From contig NZ_BAABFA010000008.1 of the NCBI RefSeq assembly GCF_039540515.1, positions 310,001-374,000 of the forward strand: a stretch of 64,000 bases of DNA, given 5' to 3'. The DNA is from Nemorincola caseinilytica. Lineage in GTDB: Bacteria > Bacteroidota > Bacteroidia > Chitinophagales > Chitinophagaceae. The notes under the pieces were generated by a model. The model saw only the letters and a program-made list of their open reading frames with translations, was not told the origin of the DNA and made no database searches. This document shows positions 13,301 through 18,499 of this stretch, one piece after another (the first letter of the stretch is position 1; each line of letters starts with the position of its first letter). The position numbers and the translations under genes are program-made.

Positions 13301-13941
13301 GCAGCACAGGCATAGTAGTAGGTGTGACCACAGGTACTACCACTATCAGCTACTCCGTTACCAATGGTTGCGGTACAGCGGTAGCTACTAAGAATGTGAG
13401 CGTACAGGTGATGTTCGCATCGATATATACATCGCATGTGTCTTCTATAGGCGGTAATGACGGATGCGCACTGCTGACCGTAGTAGGTGGTGTGGCTCCT
13501 TATACATTCCTGTGGAGCAATGGCGCTACTACGCAGAACCTGAGCGGACTGTATGCAGGTGTATACTCTGTACTGGTAACAGATGCTAATGGCGATACTG
13601 CCTCTGCCACTGCAACAGTAACAGGTCTTGCTGCCCGTGGCACGAATGGCGGTAGCGACATCTCGGAAGGTGGTGTAGGTGCTATGTATGGCGCTCATCC
13701 GAATCCGTTCGTAACGTCATCTGTCATCAGGTTCAACCTGCCTGAGGGCAAGCATGCTACGATAGATGTGTTCAACGCAGCTACAGGCGCCAAGGTGGCC
13801 ACTATCTTCAACGATGTGATAAACCCCGGCGAAGAGTATACTGCCACCATAGATGGTAACAATATACCTGCAGGCATGTATATCTACCGTATATCTACCG
13901 AGCTTACATCTTACCTGGGCAAGGTAGTACTGGTGAAGTAA
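1..13941 (+). CDS. Giant T9SS-exported SprB-repeat surface protein (5' end outside window)
   Basis: The reading frame is open from base 1, so the start and signal peptide lie to the left; 4646 residues are visible. Order of modules: about 42 SprB-like repeats of 75 aa (to about 9470), with hallmarks CNGG.NGTIDLSVSGGT, PYTYNW and GTYSVLVTDAKGCT; three Ig-like (BIG2-type) modules (about 9480-10190); six NHL-type repeats forming a likely propeller (about 10465-11470); one cadherin-like module (about 11565-11790); seven more Ig-like modules; one final SprB-like repeat (about 13430-13610); and a T9SS type A sorting domain (about 13680-13938) with HPNPF and GMYIYRI. SprB repeats are known from the mobile gliding adhesin of Flavobacterium. 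A role in surface adhesion or gliding is inferred, since no neighbouring gene confirms motility. A perfect hairpin terminator follows the stop. Confidence 0.93.
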   Translation, partial: GTIAQPDVLSASATTVDASCFGGSTGSIDLIVGGGTSPYTYNWGGGITTQDRTGLSAGTYSVTVTDAKGCTATLSKTIGQPAVLSASATFTNVSCNGGANGTIDLSVSGGTTAYTYSWSNGATTQDLTGLSAGTYSVLVTDAKGCTVTVSKTITAPSAVTATTSSTNALCNGCANGTASVSAGGGTPSYTYLWSTGATTSSVSGLAAGTYTVTVKDTKNCQVVNTVTITQPNALVASATNTNVSCNGGTNGTIDLSVSGGTTPYTYNWGGGVTTEDRSGLASGTYSVIVTDANSYTTTATVTITQPVVLAATATSSDVSCNGGANGTIDVSVSGGTAPYTYNWGSGVTTEDRSSLVAGTYSVLVTDNKGCTTTVSKTISQPAALITTAATTDVSCNGGANGMIDMTVSGGTAPYTYAWNNGTTTQDRMGLSAGVYSVTITDAKSCTVTLSKTIGQPAVLSAFAATTNVNCNGGANGTIDLSVSGGTAPYTYSWSNGATTQDLMGLSAGTYSVLVTDAKGCTTTVSKTITAPAVLTATNFSTNALCNGCANGTASVTPSDGTAPYTYQWSTGATTSSVSGLAAGAYTVTIKDANNCTLVVSFTITQPNALVASATNTNVSCNGGTNGTIDLSVSGGTTPYTYNWGGGVTTEDRSGLSSGTYSVIVTDANSYTTTATVTITQPVVLAATATSTDVSCNGGANGTIDASVSGGTAPYTYNWGGGVTTEDRSGLVAGTYSVVVTDAKGCTATVSKTISQPAALTATATTVDVSCNGGANGTIDLTVSGGTSPYTYNWGGGITTQDRTGLSAGTYSVTVTDAKGCTATLSKTIGQPAVLSASATFTNVSCNGAANGAIDLSVSGGTTAYTYNWSNGATTQDLSGLVAGIYSVLVTDAKNCTTTVSKTITAPSAVTATTSSTNALCNGCTNGTASVSAGGGTPSYTYLWSTGATTSSVSGLAAGTYTVTVKDANNCQVVKTVTITQPNALVTSVTNTNVSCNGSANGTIDLSVSGGTAPYTYNWGGGVTTEDRSGLSAGTYSVIVTDANSYTTTATVTITQPVALAATATSTDVSCNGGANGTIDVSVSGGTAPYTYNWGGGVTTEDRSGLVAGTYSVLVTDSKGCTATVSKTISQPAVLTATATTVDVSCNGGSTGSIDMTVSGGTSPYTYNWGGGVTTADRTGLSAGTYSVTVTDNKGCIATLSKTIGQPAVLTASATITNVSCNGGANGTIDLSVSGGTTAYTYSWSNGATTQDLSGLVAGTYSVLVTDAKNCTTTVSKTITASSAVTATTSSTNALCNGCTNGTASVSAGGGTPSYTYLWSTGATTSSVSGLAAGTYTVTVKDANNCQVVKTVTITQPNALVTSVTNTNVSCNGGANGTIDLSVSGGTAPYTYAWSNGASTQDLSGLSAGTYSVVVTDAHGYSISRSVTVTEPATLAASAISENVRCNGEANGSIDVTVTGGTTAYTYNWSNGATTQDVSGLVAGTYSVLVTDAKGCTATVTKTITQPAVLGATASSTNALCYGCNNGTASVTATGGTTPYTYLWSNGATTANVTGLTAGTYTVTVTDAHGCTTVETVTLTQPEDFTASVTNTNVNCNGSNNATADLTVTGGTAPYTYAWSNGASTQDLSGLSAGTYSVVVTDAHGYTITRSATVTEPTTLVASATSENVRCYGEANGSIDVTVTGGTTAYTYNWSNGATTQDITGLVAGTYSVLVTDANGCTATVSKTITQPAVLGATASSTNALCYGCNNGTASVTATGGTTPYTYLWSNGATTANVIGLTAGTYTVTVTDAHGCTTVEIVTLTQPEEFTASVTNTNVNCNGGNNATADLTVSGGTAPYIYAWSNGATSQDLSGLSAGTYSVVVTDAHGYSITRSVTVTEPATLAASAISENVRCYGEANGSIDVTVTGGTTAYTYNWSNGSTTQDLSGLVAGTYSVVVTDANGCTATVTKTITQPAVLGATASSTNALCYGCNNGTASVTATGGATPYTYLWSNGATTANVTGLTSGTYTVAVTDAHGCTTVETVTLTQPEDFTASVTNTNVNCNGGNNATADLTVSGGTAPYTYTWSNGATSQDLSGLSAGTYSVVITDAHGYSITRSVTVTEPTTLVASATSENVRCYGEANGSIDLSVSGGTTAYTYNWSNGATTQDLSGLVAGTYSVLVTDTHGCTATVTKTITQPAVLGATASSTNALCYGCNNGTASVTATGGTTSYTYLWSNGATTANVTGLTAGTYTVTVTDAHGCTTVETVTLTQPEEFTASVTNTNVNCNGGNNATADLTVSGGTAPYTYVWSNGATSQDLSGLAAGTYSVVVTDAHGYSITRSVTVTEPATLAASAVSANVTCTGAANGSIGLTVSGGTATYTYSWSNGAITQDLSGLTPGTYSVLVTDAHGCTATTSKTITQPAPIAESCTANQVGCYGGTTGALNITVTGGTTPYTYNWSNGATTEDVSGLMAGTYSVAIADANGCTLTKSYTLTQPAAVVVTNVVNNVTCNGLNNGSVDLTVSGGTAPYTYTWNTGATTQDMTGMAPGTYTVTVKDAHLCKVIRTYNITQPAAISVLEAKTNVSCNGGNNGAINITVSGGTTPYSFVWSNGATTEDVTALTSGTYSVTVTDANGCVKTRSYSITQPAVLAASATSTNVTCNGGSNGAIDANITGGVTPYTYSWSNGATTEDLAGATAGTYTLTATDANGCTATIVKTITEPAPMALTGTTNHVVCGCLHGMGEIYLTVAGGTAPYTYLWSDGTTNQNDTGLWTGTYSVVVTDLNGCTATGSYSVVSPWSMSVYNDVTNVSRHGANNGAIELAVTGGIAPYTFVWSNGATSQNLSGLAPGTYSVVITDANGCTRDEVFTITQPTQMVVNGVVADATCHGDNGSINISVAGGAAPYTFNWSNGVTTEDLTAGAGTYTLTVQDGNGCTDTRVYTITQPTPIVLTGTTNHVICGCAHGMGEIYLDVTGGVGPYTFMWSDGTTNQNDTGLWTGTYSVILWDNNGCEATAEYSVISPESISVYYEATNVSCNGASNGSIELAVSGGIAPYSYSWNTGATTSSISGLSAGTYSVSITDANGCTRPEVFTIAEPAVVSITGSVTNVLCSEGATGGINITVSGGTAPYTYSWSNGATTEDATGLGAGTYTVTATDANGCSAAQVYTITHFGTTVVTIGDGASNACTGTTSAYTATPAGGVWSTSSSAIATVNATGVVTPVAAGNVILTYSVTNACGTFYATKAITVNVTPSIPAIIGGAAAVCTGTLVGLANTVTGGSWSSSNTAVATVGSTGTVTTVGAGTATITYTKSNVCGTSYATRTVTVHGTPSAGTISGPTNVCVGGIVPLTSTVPGGNWSNGTPLIAITCPCNSGQVTGIAPGVATLSYSVSNACGTAHATYTVTVRPVPTVTTSLIAPVVAGHGPASMPFTTTGTPNTYSIVWSTGAAAAGFTNISGAIITTSPMSITVPASATEGTYTGALTVSNGYCTSTAQNINITVNQSVNIYTFAGNGTAGYSGNDNAATIAKLGHPYNVAVDCNGNAYIADYDNAVIRKVSPTGVITTVAGNGTIGYSGDGGPATAAKISHAQGIILDAAGNLYFTDYNNHAVRKVSTSGIITRVTNVGTGYTGDGGPATAARVSYPSGLTLDGSGNLYIADAGNSVVRKVTPSGIITTVAGTGVSGYAGDNGPATSAKLFSPIAVHADASGNLLICDMNNQVVRKVDASGTITTIAGNGVAGYIGDGGVATAAKLNGPSGVTTDNSGNIYFSERGNSVVRKVNSAGIISTIAGNTVPGYSGDGGPALLAKLRQPTSLARDCAGHIYIADMANNVIRIMGQYNRVPFFRKGATQTIDVCTGSTPIAIDTNLAVTDFDTTQTETWSVVSGPAHGTLVAGHTTVSTGSLLTPSGLSYTPASGYVGADAFVVKVNDGTANAITTINVTVSVPPVAGVVSGTTALCGTGGTQFTTTGTGGVWKSSDTTIARVNATGFVGGVGYGTATISYVVTNACGTAVATKTVTYNPVPTVSTVVGAAKVCRGSSVVFSNATPGGIWSSMNTAKATVDADGRVYGIDTGMAAIRYAVTNSCGTAFGVRNITVEILPVVGPISGPTNVCAGSAVTFTNATPAGAWYSSNTAVATVGIVSGAVTGVSVGTAVISYVHNTSCGVVTTTRSIMVDPTSVTIPAIGGAETVCPGTTATLTNSMTGGTWSAAYNTVLSIGSATGIVTGLSAGTANVTYTLTHACGTSYVVRTMTVNPMPVVTPITGTMSICVGWTITAANATPGGVWSSSNTALATVNSAGYITGIAGGMPVISYSVSNMCGTVSATAIVPVGTTPPVAAISGPSATCVGADVTLTNSTVGGTWSSGNTAVANVSSAGIVTGVGAGTTTITYSVHNGCGYSTATKAVSINPLPVVSTITGPSNVCIGADIDLDNAIPGGVWTSSNPAVATVGSTGIVVGVTTGTTTISYSVTNGCGTAVATKNVSVQVMFASIYTSHVSSIGGNDGCALLTVVGGVAPYTFLWSNGATTQNLSGLYAGVYSVLVTDANGDTASATATVTGLAARGTNGGSDISEGGVGAMYGAHPNPFVTSSVIRFNLPEGKHATIDVFNAATGAKVATIFNDVINPGEEYTATIDGNNIPAGMYIYRISTELTSYLGKVVLVK
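4303..7002 (+). repeat. Higher-order tandem repeat, 675-bp period (three 225-bp units, four copies)
   Basis: Directly after the 1125-bp blocks, a different three-unit block recurs four times. Its CYGCNNGTASV unit sits at equivalent positions 4551, 5226, 5901 and 6576, exactly 675 bp apart, so twelve 225-bp units fill this span without any indel. The other two unit types carry ENVRCYGEANGSIDV and NTNVNCNGGNNATADL. Confidence 0.87.
7003..9476 (+). repeat. Diverged SprB-type repeat units (about 11)
   Basis: The 225-bp rhythm continues, but the units are clearly diverged from each other and from the blocks to the left. Two related units with the motif CGC.HGMGEIYL and SDGTTNQNDTGLWTGTYS start near 8159 and 8831. 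The unit at about 8605 is shortened, and the one at about 8380 reads SRHG where others have a cysteine. Confidence 0.75.
10465..11470 (+). repeat. Six NHL-type repeats within the giant adhesin
   Basis: Six units of about 165 bp encode variants of AGNGTIGYSGDGGPATAAKI followed by LD.SGNLYIAD..N..VRKV..SG. This pattern is that of NHL repeats, which fold as a six-bladed beta-propeller. Such propellers usually bind proteins or glycans, but no ligand can be inferred here. Confidence 0.8.
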
Positions 13942-13962
13942 TGCACTTTGCAGAGATAGAAT

Positions 13963-14004
13963 AAAAGGATGGGCGTTGCATTTGCAACGCCCATCCTTTT
14001 ATTG
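13963..14004. terminator. Perfect-palindrome bidirectional terminator
   Basis: An 18-bp stem (13963-13980 with 13983-14000) is a perfect inverted repeat with only two bases between the arms. It starts with AAAA and ends with TTTT, so it can serve both the adhesin gene (+) and the convergent ygiD-like gene (-), whose stop lies at 14029. Confidence 0.85.
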
Positions 14005-14028
14005 GGTGAACCGGGTGAAAAAGCTCCC

Positions 14029-14916
14029 TTATCCTATTATCATAGACCGCATAGATATAGAGCTCATATCGAAGCGGTCGTTGAACCATGTTATCTTCTC
14101 GTTCTTCTGCTGCAGGCCCAGTATATAGAACAGGGGCAGCAGGTGGTCGTAGGTAGGATGGGCCATGGTGGCCGTATTGCCCAGTATCTTCTGGTAGTTG
14201 AGTACAGATGCGTGGTCGCCCTTTTCTATCCATTGCGTAAAACGCGTGTCGAACTCCTGCGCCCAGTCGTATACCTTCTTGCCGGTACCGCTCCAGTCTA
14301 CCGCGCCCAGGTTGTGTACCAGGTTGCCGCTGCCTATTATCAGCACTCCTTTTTCGCGCAGCTTGCCCAGTTGTTTGCCTATCTCGTAGTGGTAGCTTGT
14401 GGGCTGGTCATAGTCGAGGCTTAGCTGGAACACCGGTATATCGGCCGCAGGGTACATAGGTAGCAGTACGCTCCATGTGCCGTGGTCCAGGCCCCAGCTA
14501 TCATCGGTCTGTATATGGCTGTGCGTTACCAGTTTCTTTGCCATTTCTGCGAACTGCGGAGAGCCCGGGGCAGGATATTGCTGGTCGAAGAGCTGTTTCG
14601 GAAAACCGCCGAAGTCGTGTATGGTCTTCGGGTGGGTATTGCCCGTTACCCGTGTGCCCTTCGTTATCCAGTGTGCCGATACCGATAGTATGGCCTGCGG
14701 ACGGGGCAGTTGCTTGCCCAGCGCCTGCCAGCTTTTGTGGTAGGCATTGTCTTCTATGGCGTTCATGGGGTTGCCATGGCCTATGAAGAGCACGGGCATC
14801 AGTGGCGATGGCGCCAGGGTCTCGCCCAGTTTCGTTAATGCTGATAATGTGGACATACCTGTGAGTTGTGCTATGGCCAGCAGGCCACCCGCTTTTAATA
14901 GTTCACGCCTTTGCAT
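14029..14916 (-). CDS. ygiD: YgiD-type class III extradiol dioxygenase (4,5-DOPA dioxygenase family)
   Basis: The 295-aa product matches the YgiD/LigB-like family, which opens catechol rings such as DOPA using a divalent metal. Candidate metal and catalytic histidines are His47 in FIGHGNP, His82 in SAHW, His201 in NLVHN, and His253 or His258 in AHPTYDH. The N-terminus (MQRRELLKAGGLLAIAQL) looks like a Tat-type or uncleaved leader, so the enzyme may be exported; E. coli YgiD lacks this leader. It is convergent with the adhesin gene and divergent from the glycosylase gene. The natural substrate is unknown. Confidence 0.88.
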   Translation of the reverse strand: MQRRELLKAGGLLAIAQLTGMSTLSALTKLGETLAPSPLMPVLFIGHGNPMNAIEDNAYHKSWQALGKQLPRPQAILSVSAHWITKGTRVTGNTHPKTIHDFGGFPKQLFDQQYPAPGSPQFAEMAKKLVTHSHIQTDDSWGLDHGTWSVLLPMYPAADIPVFQLSLDYDQPTSYHYEIGKQLGKLREKGVLIIGSGNLVHNLGAVDWSGTGKKVYDWAQEFDTRFTQWIEKGDHASVLNYQKILGNTATMAHPTYDHLLPLFYILGLQQKNEKITWFNDRFDMSSISMRSMIIG

Positions 14917-15051
14917 ATCATGTATCTTTTAAGGGTGATGAAAAAGGCAATTACCATACAAAGATACATGTATATACATACATTTTTGATCTGGGGCAAT
15001 TATAGTGCTATAAGGCACCGTTATAATGGCAGCTATCGCTACTTTTATAGC

Positions 15052-15678
15052 ATGGCGAACGATACCGGCATACCCGCACACCTAGCACACCTGTCTAAAG
15101 ATAAGAAACTTGCCCCTGTGTTGCGGGCTGTGGCAGAACCCTATATACTGAAAAAGCGAAAGAACGTGTGCCTGCGGCTGTGTGCATCCATCATGAGCCA
15201 GCAGCTATCTACAAAGGTGGCCGATGTGATATTCAGGCGCTTCCTGGAGCTATACGGTGGCAAGGAGCCTACACCGCAGCAGATAGCCGATACCCCGTTC
15301 GATACGCTGCGGGCCATAGGCCTATCCAATGCAAAGACCAGCTATGTACATAATGTAGCGCAGTACTTTATAGAGCATAAGATAACCGATGCGATGCTGA
15401 ACAGGAAGAGCAATGAGGAGGTGATGGAGCTGCTACTGCCCATAAAGGGTGTAGGCCGGTGGACGGTAGAGATGCTGCTCATGTTCACCCTGGGCAGGGA
15501 AGATGTATTTGCACCCGACGACCTGGGCATACAGCAGGCTATGGCCCGTATATATGGTCTGGATATGACCGATAAGAAAGCTATGCGGGAGAACATGCTG
15601 CGCATATCTGCCAAATGGACACCATACCGTACGCAGGCCTGTTTCTACCTGTGGCGGTACAAGGATGAGAAAAAATGA
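15052..15678 (+). CDS. DNA-3-methyladenine glycosylase II-type (AlkA/HhH-GPD) base excision enzyme
   Basis: The 208-aa product removes alkylated bases from DNA in base excision repair, by family. The helix-hairpin-helix is visible at residues 129-140 (LPIKGVGRWTVE), and the catalytic aspartate lies in APDDLGIQ (Asp156/157). The open frame runs 47 codons further upstream, to 14911, but that extension overlaps the divergent ygiD-like gene and looks non-coding. The start MANDTGIPAH at 15052 is therefore chosen. At about 208 residues it resembles the short AlkA forms that lack the N-terminal TBP-like domain of E. coli AlkA. Confidence 0.9.
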   Translation: MANDTGIPAHLAHLSKDKKLAPVLRAVAEPYILKKRKNVCLRLCASIMSQQLSTKVADVIFRRFLELYGGKEPTPQQIADTPFDTLRAIGLSNAKTSYVHNVAQYFIEHKITDAMLNRKSNEEVMELLLPIKGVGRWTVEMLLMFTLGREDVFAPDDLGIQQAMARIYGLDMTDKKAMRENMLRISAKWTPYRTQACFYLWRYKDEKK

Positions 15679-15696
15679 TGCCCCCCAGGTACATCG

Positions 15697-16230
15697 TCAG
15701 TCCAGTATATCGTTGGTACTGTCGGGTTTGTCGGCGAGTGGTCTGAAAATATATAGTTCGTTGTATTCTTTTCTTTCCGTCTTTCCTTTTCTTCTCCTTG
15801 TTTCCCTGGCAGTAAGCACAAAGGCTATGTCGTTCAGTATTTGCCCGGTGGTATATCCGATAGGGGAGCAACCGCCGTGTGCGGGCATCCAGTTCTCCAT
15901 ACTGATGGCCGTATCGTCTATGGCGAATAGCCCCCACTCGTAGACAACATCCTTTCTGCCGGGCTGGCTTAAGTAATGTTCCATGCTATCTTGTTTGGGG
16001 CTGCCGGGCATCATTATCACCCCATTCCTGTAAAGGACCAGTATGGTGCGCCGTATCACCCCTACATAGTCGGTATCGGGTTCGCCATAGTAGAAGCCAT
16101 CTGTGCGCAATTGAGTGCCGGTATAGGGTGTTTTATGCATATGGTACTCCGCATCGTGGCAAAGCCCCAGTTTCTCGCAGGATGCAAGAACGACCAACAA
16201 GAGAATGAATAAAGGATATATCAGTTTCAT
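15697..16230 (-). CDS. Predicted lipoprotein of unknown function
   Basis: The 177-aa product begins MKLIYPLFILLLVVLASCEK, a lipoprotein signal with the lipid-modified Cys at residue 19. The mature part has no domain I recognise; it contains a proline/glycine-rich centre (GVIMMPGSPKQDS, NWMPAHGGCSP) and a basic KGKTERKEYNELYIFRPL tail. It is convergent with the glycosylase gene (18-base gap) and follows another lipoprotein gene on the same strand 54 bases upstream, so the two may be cotranscribed. Confidence 0.72.
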   Translation of the reverse strand: MKLIYPLFILLLVVLASCEKLGLCHDAEYHMHKTPYTGTQLRTDGFYYGEPDTDYVGVIRRTILVLYRNGVIMMPGSPKQDSMEHYLSQPGRKDVVYEWGLFAIDDTAISMENWMPAHGGCSPIGYTTGQILNDIAFVLTARETRRRKGKTERKEYNELYIFRPLADKPDSTNDILD

Positions 16231-16261
16231 AAGCTCCTTTGTGTCATAACGTAAGGAGCCT
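16231..16261 (-). terminator. Imperfect hairpin between the two lipoprotein genes
   Basis: On the minus strand AAGGCTCCTT and AAGGAGCTT pair with one bulged base just before the ATG of the downstream lipoprotein gene. There is no clear U-tract, so it could be an attenuator or a translation-control hairpin rather than a terminator. Confidence 0.3.
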
Positions 16262-16284
16262 TGTATTATTGCCGGGATGGATGT

Positions 16285-16683
16285 TTACTCCTCGTCTGGG
16301 AATTTCTGTTCTGCATTCAGTGTCTCAGCCACTTTCATTGCCAGCTGTGTTCTTTCCTCCACCCTGCGTACACGTTCCTTGGCTTCGTTTATGAGGCGTT
16401 GTAGTTCATCTTTACGCTCGCCATGCAGCTTTTCCAATGCCTGCGATGCCATACCCAGCGCTACGAACCTGACGGAGTCCAGATCGATGAAAATATCCTG
16501 CATAGTGGGTTCTATCAGCAGGGAGGGGTTTTTCTCCAGGCTATTGTTCCAATCGTCAATATGGTTATTGGCCGTGTCGGCAGCGGCTACCAGGTGTTTG
16601 CCTGCTTCGAAATATCTCTCCTCTTCACTTTTGCAGGAAAAGAACAGGATAGCGGATGCCAGTAATGCGATGATGTGTTTCAT
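16285..16683 (-). CDS. Small predicted lipoprotein with coiled coil
   Basis: The 132-aa product starts MKHIIALLASAILFFSCKSE, a lipoprotein signal with Cys at residue 17. The mature protein is highly charged and helical. Residues 85-120 (KLHGERKDELQRLINEAKER and following) have the heptad-like charge pattern of a coiled coil. The N-terminal half, with YFEAGKHLVAAADTANNHID, resembles small helical lipoproteins of Bacteroidota. No function is recognised. Confidence 0.7.
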   Translation of the reverse strand: MKHIIALLASAILFFSCKSEEERYFEAGKHLVAAADTANNHIDDWNNSLEKNPSLLIEPTMQDIFIDLDSVRFVALGMASQALEKLHGERKDELQRLINEAKERVRRVEERTQLAMKVAETLNAEQKFPDEE

Positions 16684-16813
16684 TGTAATGATGAATTAGA
16701 GACCGTGAAAATAGACAAATGTTCAAAAGGATGATGGACGACATATCCACAAATTCCCGGCTGCATTGTCTTGCTTTTAGCTTTTCATGCATATTTCTTT
16801 CATGCTACGCGCG

Positions 16814-16821
16814 TAACTTTG
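16814..16821 (+). promoter_or_regulatory. Bacteroidota -7 element (TAACTTTG)
   Basis: TAACTTTG fits the TAnnTTTG consensus of the housekeeping sigma factor in Bacteroidota and lies 14 bases before the J-protein ATG, giving a short leader. Confidence 0.6.
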
Positions 16822-16834
16822 CAATGTTCTTAAA

Positions 16835-17491
16835 ATGCAACTGAAGGACCATTACAAGACGCTGGGAGTAAGACCATCTGCCGTGCAGGCCGAAATAAAA
16901 AAGGCCTACAGGGAGCTTGCCGTGCGCTATCACCCTGATAAGAACCCCGGTAATGAGTTCTGCGAGGCACAATTCAAAGAGGTGGCCGAGGCATATGGCA
17001 TACTGGCCGACAAGGACAGGCGCGCCAAATATGATGATGAACGCTGGCTGATGGGCATGGGCTCCAAGACATCTTACGAAGATGCTGTGACCCCTGAATG
17101 GCTAAGAAAGGTATGCATGGAGCTGAACAGCAGCCTGGCTACAATGGACACGCACCGCATGAGCCAGCGCGCCCTGCAGGCATATATAATGCTCATATTG
17201 TCCGACGCGCATATAGGCGTACTGCTGCGCGACGGCGATAAGGCTGTGAACGGCGCCATAGTATCGGAATTGCTGAAGGCCACCGAGCGGCTGGAGATAG
17301 GATACCTGGGCGAGGTATTGCATGGCCTGCGGCTCATTGCAGGTAGCGATGCCGGTATGAAGGGCATGATAGCTGCAAATGCCGCAGACCGCCAGCGACA
17401 AAACCGCAGGCAGCGCATGTTCCCCTATGTGGTCATTGCCGTCACCCTGGCATTATGCGTTTTCATGTACCTTTACGGAGGTATGAGCTGA
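16835..17491 (+). CDS. Tail-anchored J-domain (DnaJ-like) co-chaperone
   Basis: The 218-aa product has an N-terminal J domain (residues about 4-68) with the HPD motif at 33-35, which in this family stimulates DnaK ATPase activity. There is no G/F region, zinc finger or DnaJ C-terminal domain, so it is not DnaJ itself. The middle (about 75-190) is helical and unrecognised. A hydrophobic segment at about 196-214 (YVVIAVTLALCVFMYLYGG) follows a basic RQRQNRRQR stretch, suggesting a C-terminal membrane anchor with the J domain in the cytoplasm. It probably recruits DnaK to the inner membrane, though the client is unknown. Confidence 0.85.
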   Translation: MQLKDHYKTLGVRPSAVQAEIKKAYRELAVRYHPDKNPGNEFCEAQFKEVAEAYGILADKDRRAKYDDERWLMGMGSKTSYEDAVTPEWLRKVCMELNSSLATMDTHRMSQRALQAYIMLILSDAHIGVLLRDGDKAVNGAIVSELLKATERLEIGYLGEVLHGLRLIAGSDAGMKGMIAANAADRQRQNRRQRMFPYVVIAVTLALCVFMYLYGGMS

Positions 17492-17517
17492 TCATACAGC
17501 AGCCATCATTTCTCATC

Positions 17518-18120
17518 ATGTTCTACTCTTTCAAAGGTTTCATACCGGTGGTACATCCATCGTCCTTCGTGCATCCGCAGGCCGCCGTTACCGGCAATGT
17601 GATAATAGGCAGAGATGTGTACATAGGCCCCGGCGCAGCCATACGCGGCGACTGGGGCGGTATAGTGATAGAGGACGGCTGCAATGTGCAGGAGAACTGT
17701 ACCATCCATATGTTCCCCGGCATCACCATCACCCTGCGCGAGGGGGCACATATAGGCCATGGGGCCATAGTGCATGGCGCTAACATAGGCCGCAATGTGC
17801 TGGTGGGTATGAACTCTGTACTGATGGATGAAGTAGAGGTGGGCGACGAGAGTATAATAGGCTCTATGGCCTTTGTGCCGGCCAAGACCATCATACCTGC
17901 GCGATCGCTGGTGGTGGGCAACCCCGCCAAAGTGATAAAGCAGGTGAGCGACGATATGCTGGCCTGGAAGACCATGGGCACCCGGCTATACCAGGCATTG
18001 CCTGCCGACTGCCACGATAGCCTCATTGCCTGCCAGCCACTGCACGAGGTGCCCGCCAACAGGCCTGCGCAGGAAACCCTCTACGCCACATGGGAGACCA
18101 TAAAACAACAGAAGGGCTGA
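17518..18120 (+). CDS. PaaY/CaiE-type left-handed beta-helix hexapeptide protein (gamma-carbonic-anhydrase-like)
   Basis: The 200-aa product follows PaaY and CaiE along its length: FKGFIPVVHPSSFVHP at the N-terminus, then hexapeptide turns, IHMFPG, HIGHGAIVHG and VGMNSVLMDE. The histidines in IHMF and HIGHGAIVHG are the likely metal ligands. PaaY is known as a thioesterase of phenylacetate degradation, but no paa or cai genes are near, so the substrate is open. The start at 17518 is chosen because the upstream part of the frame overlaps the J-protein gene. The 26-base gap suggests cotranscription with that gene. Confidence 0.85.
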   Translation: MFYSFKGFIPVVHPSSFVHPQAAVTGNVIIGRDVYIGPGAAIRGDWGGIVIEDGCNVQENCTIHMFPGITITLREGAHIGHGAIVHGANIGRNVLVGMNSVLMDEVEVGDESIIGSMAFVPAKTIIPARSLVVGNPAKVIKQVSDDMLAWKTMGTRLYQALPADCHDSLIACQPLHEVPANRPAQETLYATWETIKQQKG

Positions 18121-18136
18121 CCGTATAAAAAAGAAA

Positions 18137-18160
18137 AAGACGTGTTGCAAAACACGTCTT
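18137..18160 (-). terminator. Rho-independent terminator of the cold-shock gene
   Basis: A perfect 10-bp stem AAGACGTGTT/AACACGTCTT with a four-base loop is followed on the minus strand by TTTTTCTTTTTT. It lies 31 bases past the csp stop and may also stop readthrough from the left. Confidence 0.85.
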
Positions 18161-18191
18161 GGAATGATATAATGTATGTCTGCTGTGAAAA

Positions 18192-18383
18192 TTAGATAAC
18201 CTTAACGTTCACTGCATTCAGACCTTTCTTACCATTTTGTACTTCGAAAGAAACCCTGTCCTTTTCGCGGATCTGGTCTTTCAGGCCCGATACGTGAACA
18301 AAGATGTCCTGGCCGCCGTTAGCAGGCGTAATGAAGCCAAATCCTTTGGTCTCATTGAAGAATTTTACTGTACCTTCTTGCAT
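18192..18383 (-). CDS. Cold-shock domain protein (CspA family)
   Basis: The 63-aa product is a single cold-shock domain that binds single-stranded RNA or DNA. RNP1 is KGFGFI (residues 13-18) and RNP2 is DIFVHVS (26-32); aromatic residues for nucleic-acid stacking are all present. The length is usual for the family in Bacteroidota. It is monocistronic, with its own -7 element and a strong terminator. The leader of about 20-30 bases is short, so a long cold-responsive leader like that of E. coli cspA is not seen. Confidence 0.95.
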   Translation of the reverse strand: MQEGTVKFFNETKGFGFITPANGGQDIFVHVSGLKDQIREKDRVSFEVQNGKKGLNAVNVKVI

Positions 18384-18413
18384 TGTGGAATGAATAAAAA
18401 ATTAATAATGGAG

Positions 18414-18421
18414 CAAATCTA
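18414..18421 (-). promoter_or_regulatory. Bacteroidota -7 element of the cold-shock gene (TAGATTTG)
   Basis: TAGATTTG on the minus strand fits TAnnTTTG and lies 30 bases upstream of the csp start codon. The surrounding sequence is AT-rich. Confidence 0.55.
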
Positions 18422-18499
18422 CATTTTTTTTATAAAACAACAAGAAAACCGGGAATATTTCAAAAAGAAATGATCGTTCGTTGTTCTTAACATTTTTTG

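Noticed and set aside
14911..15051. N-terminal extension of the AlkA-type glycosylase
   Set aside because: It overlaps the divergent ygiD-like start and reads as atypical Tyr/Arg-rich sequence with no signal; family alignment begins at MANDTG.
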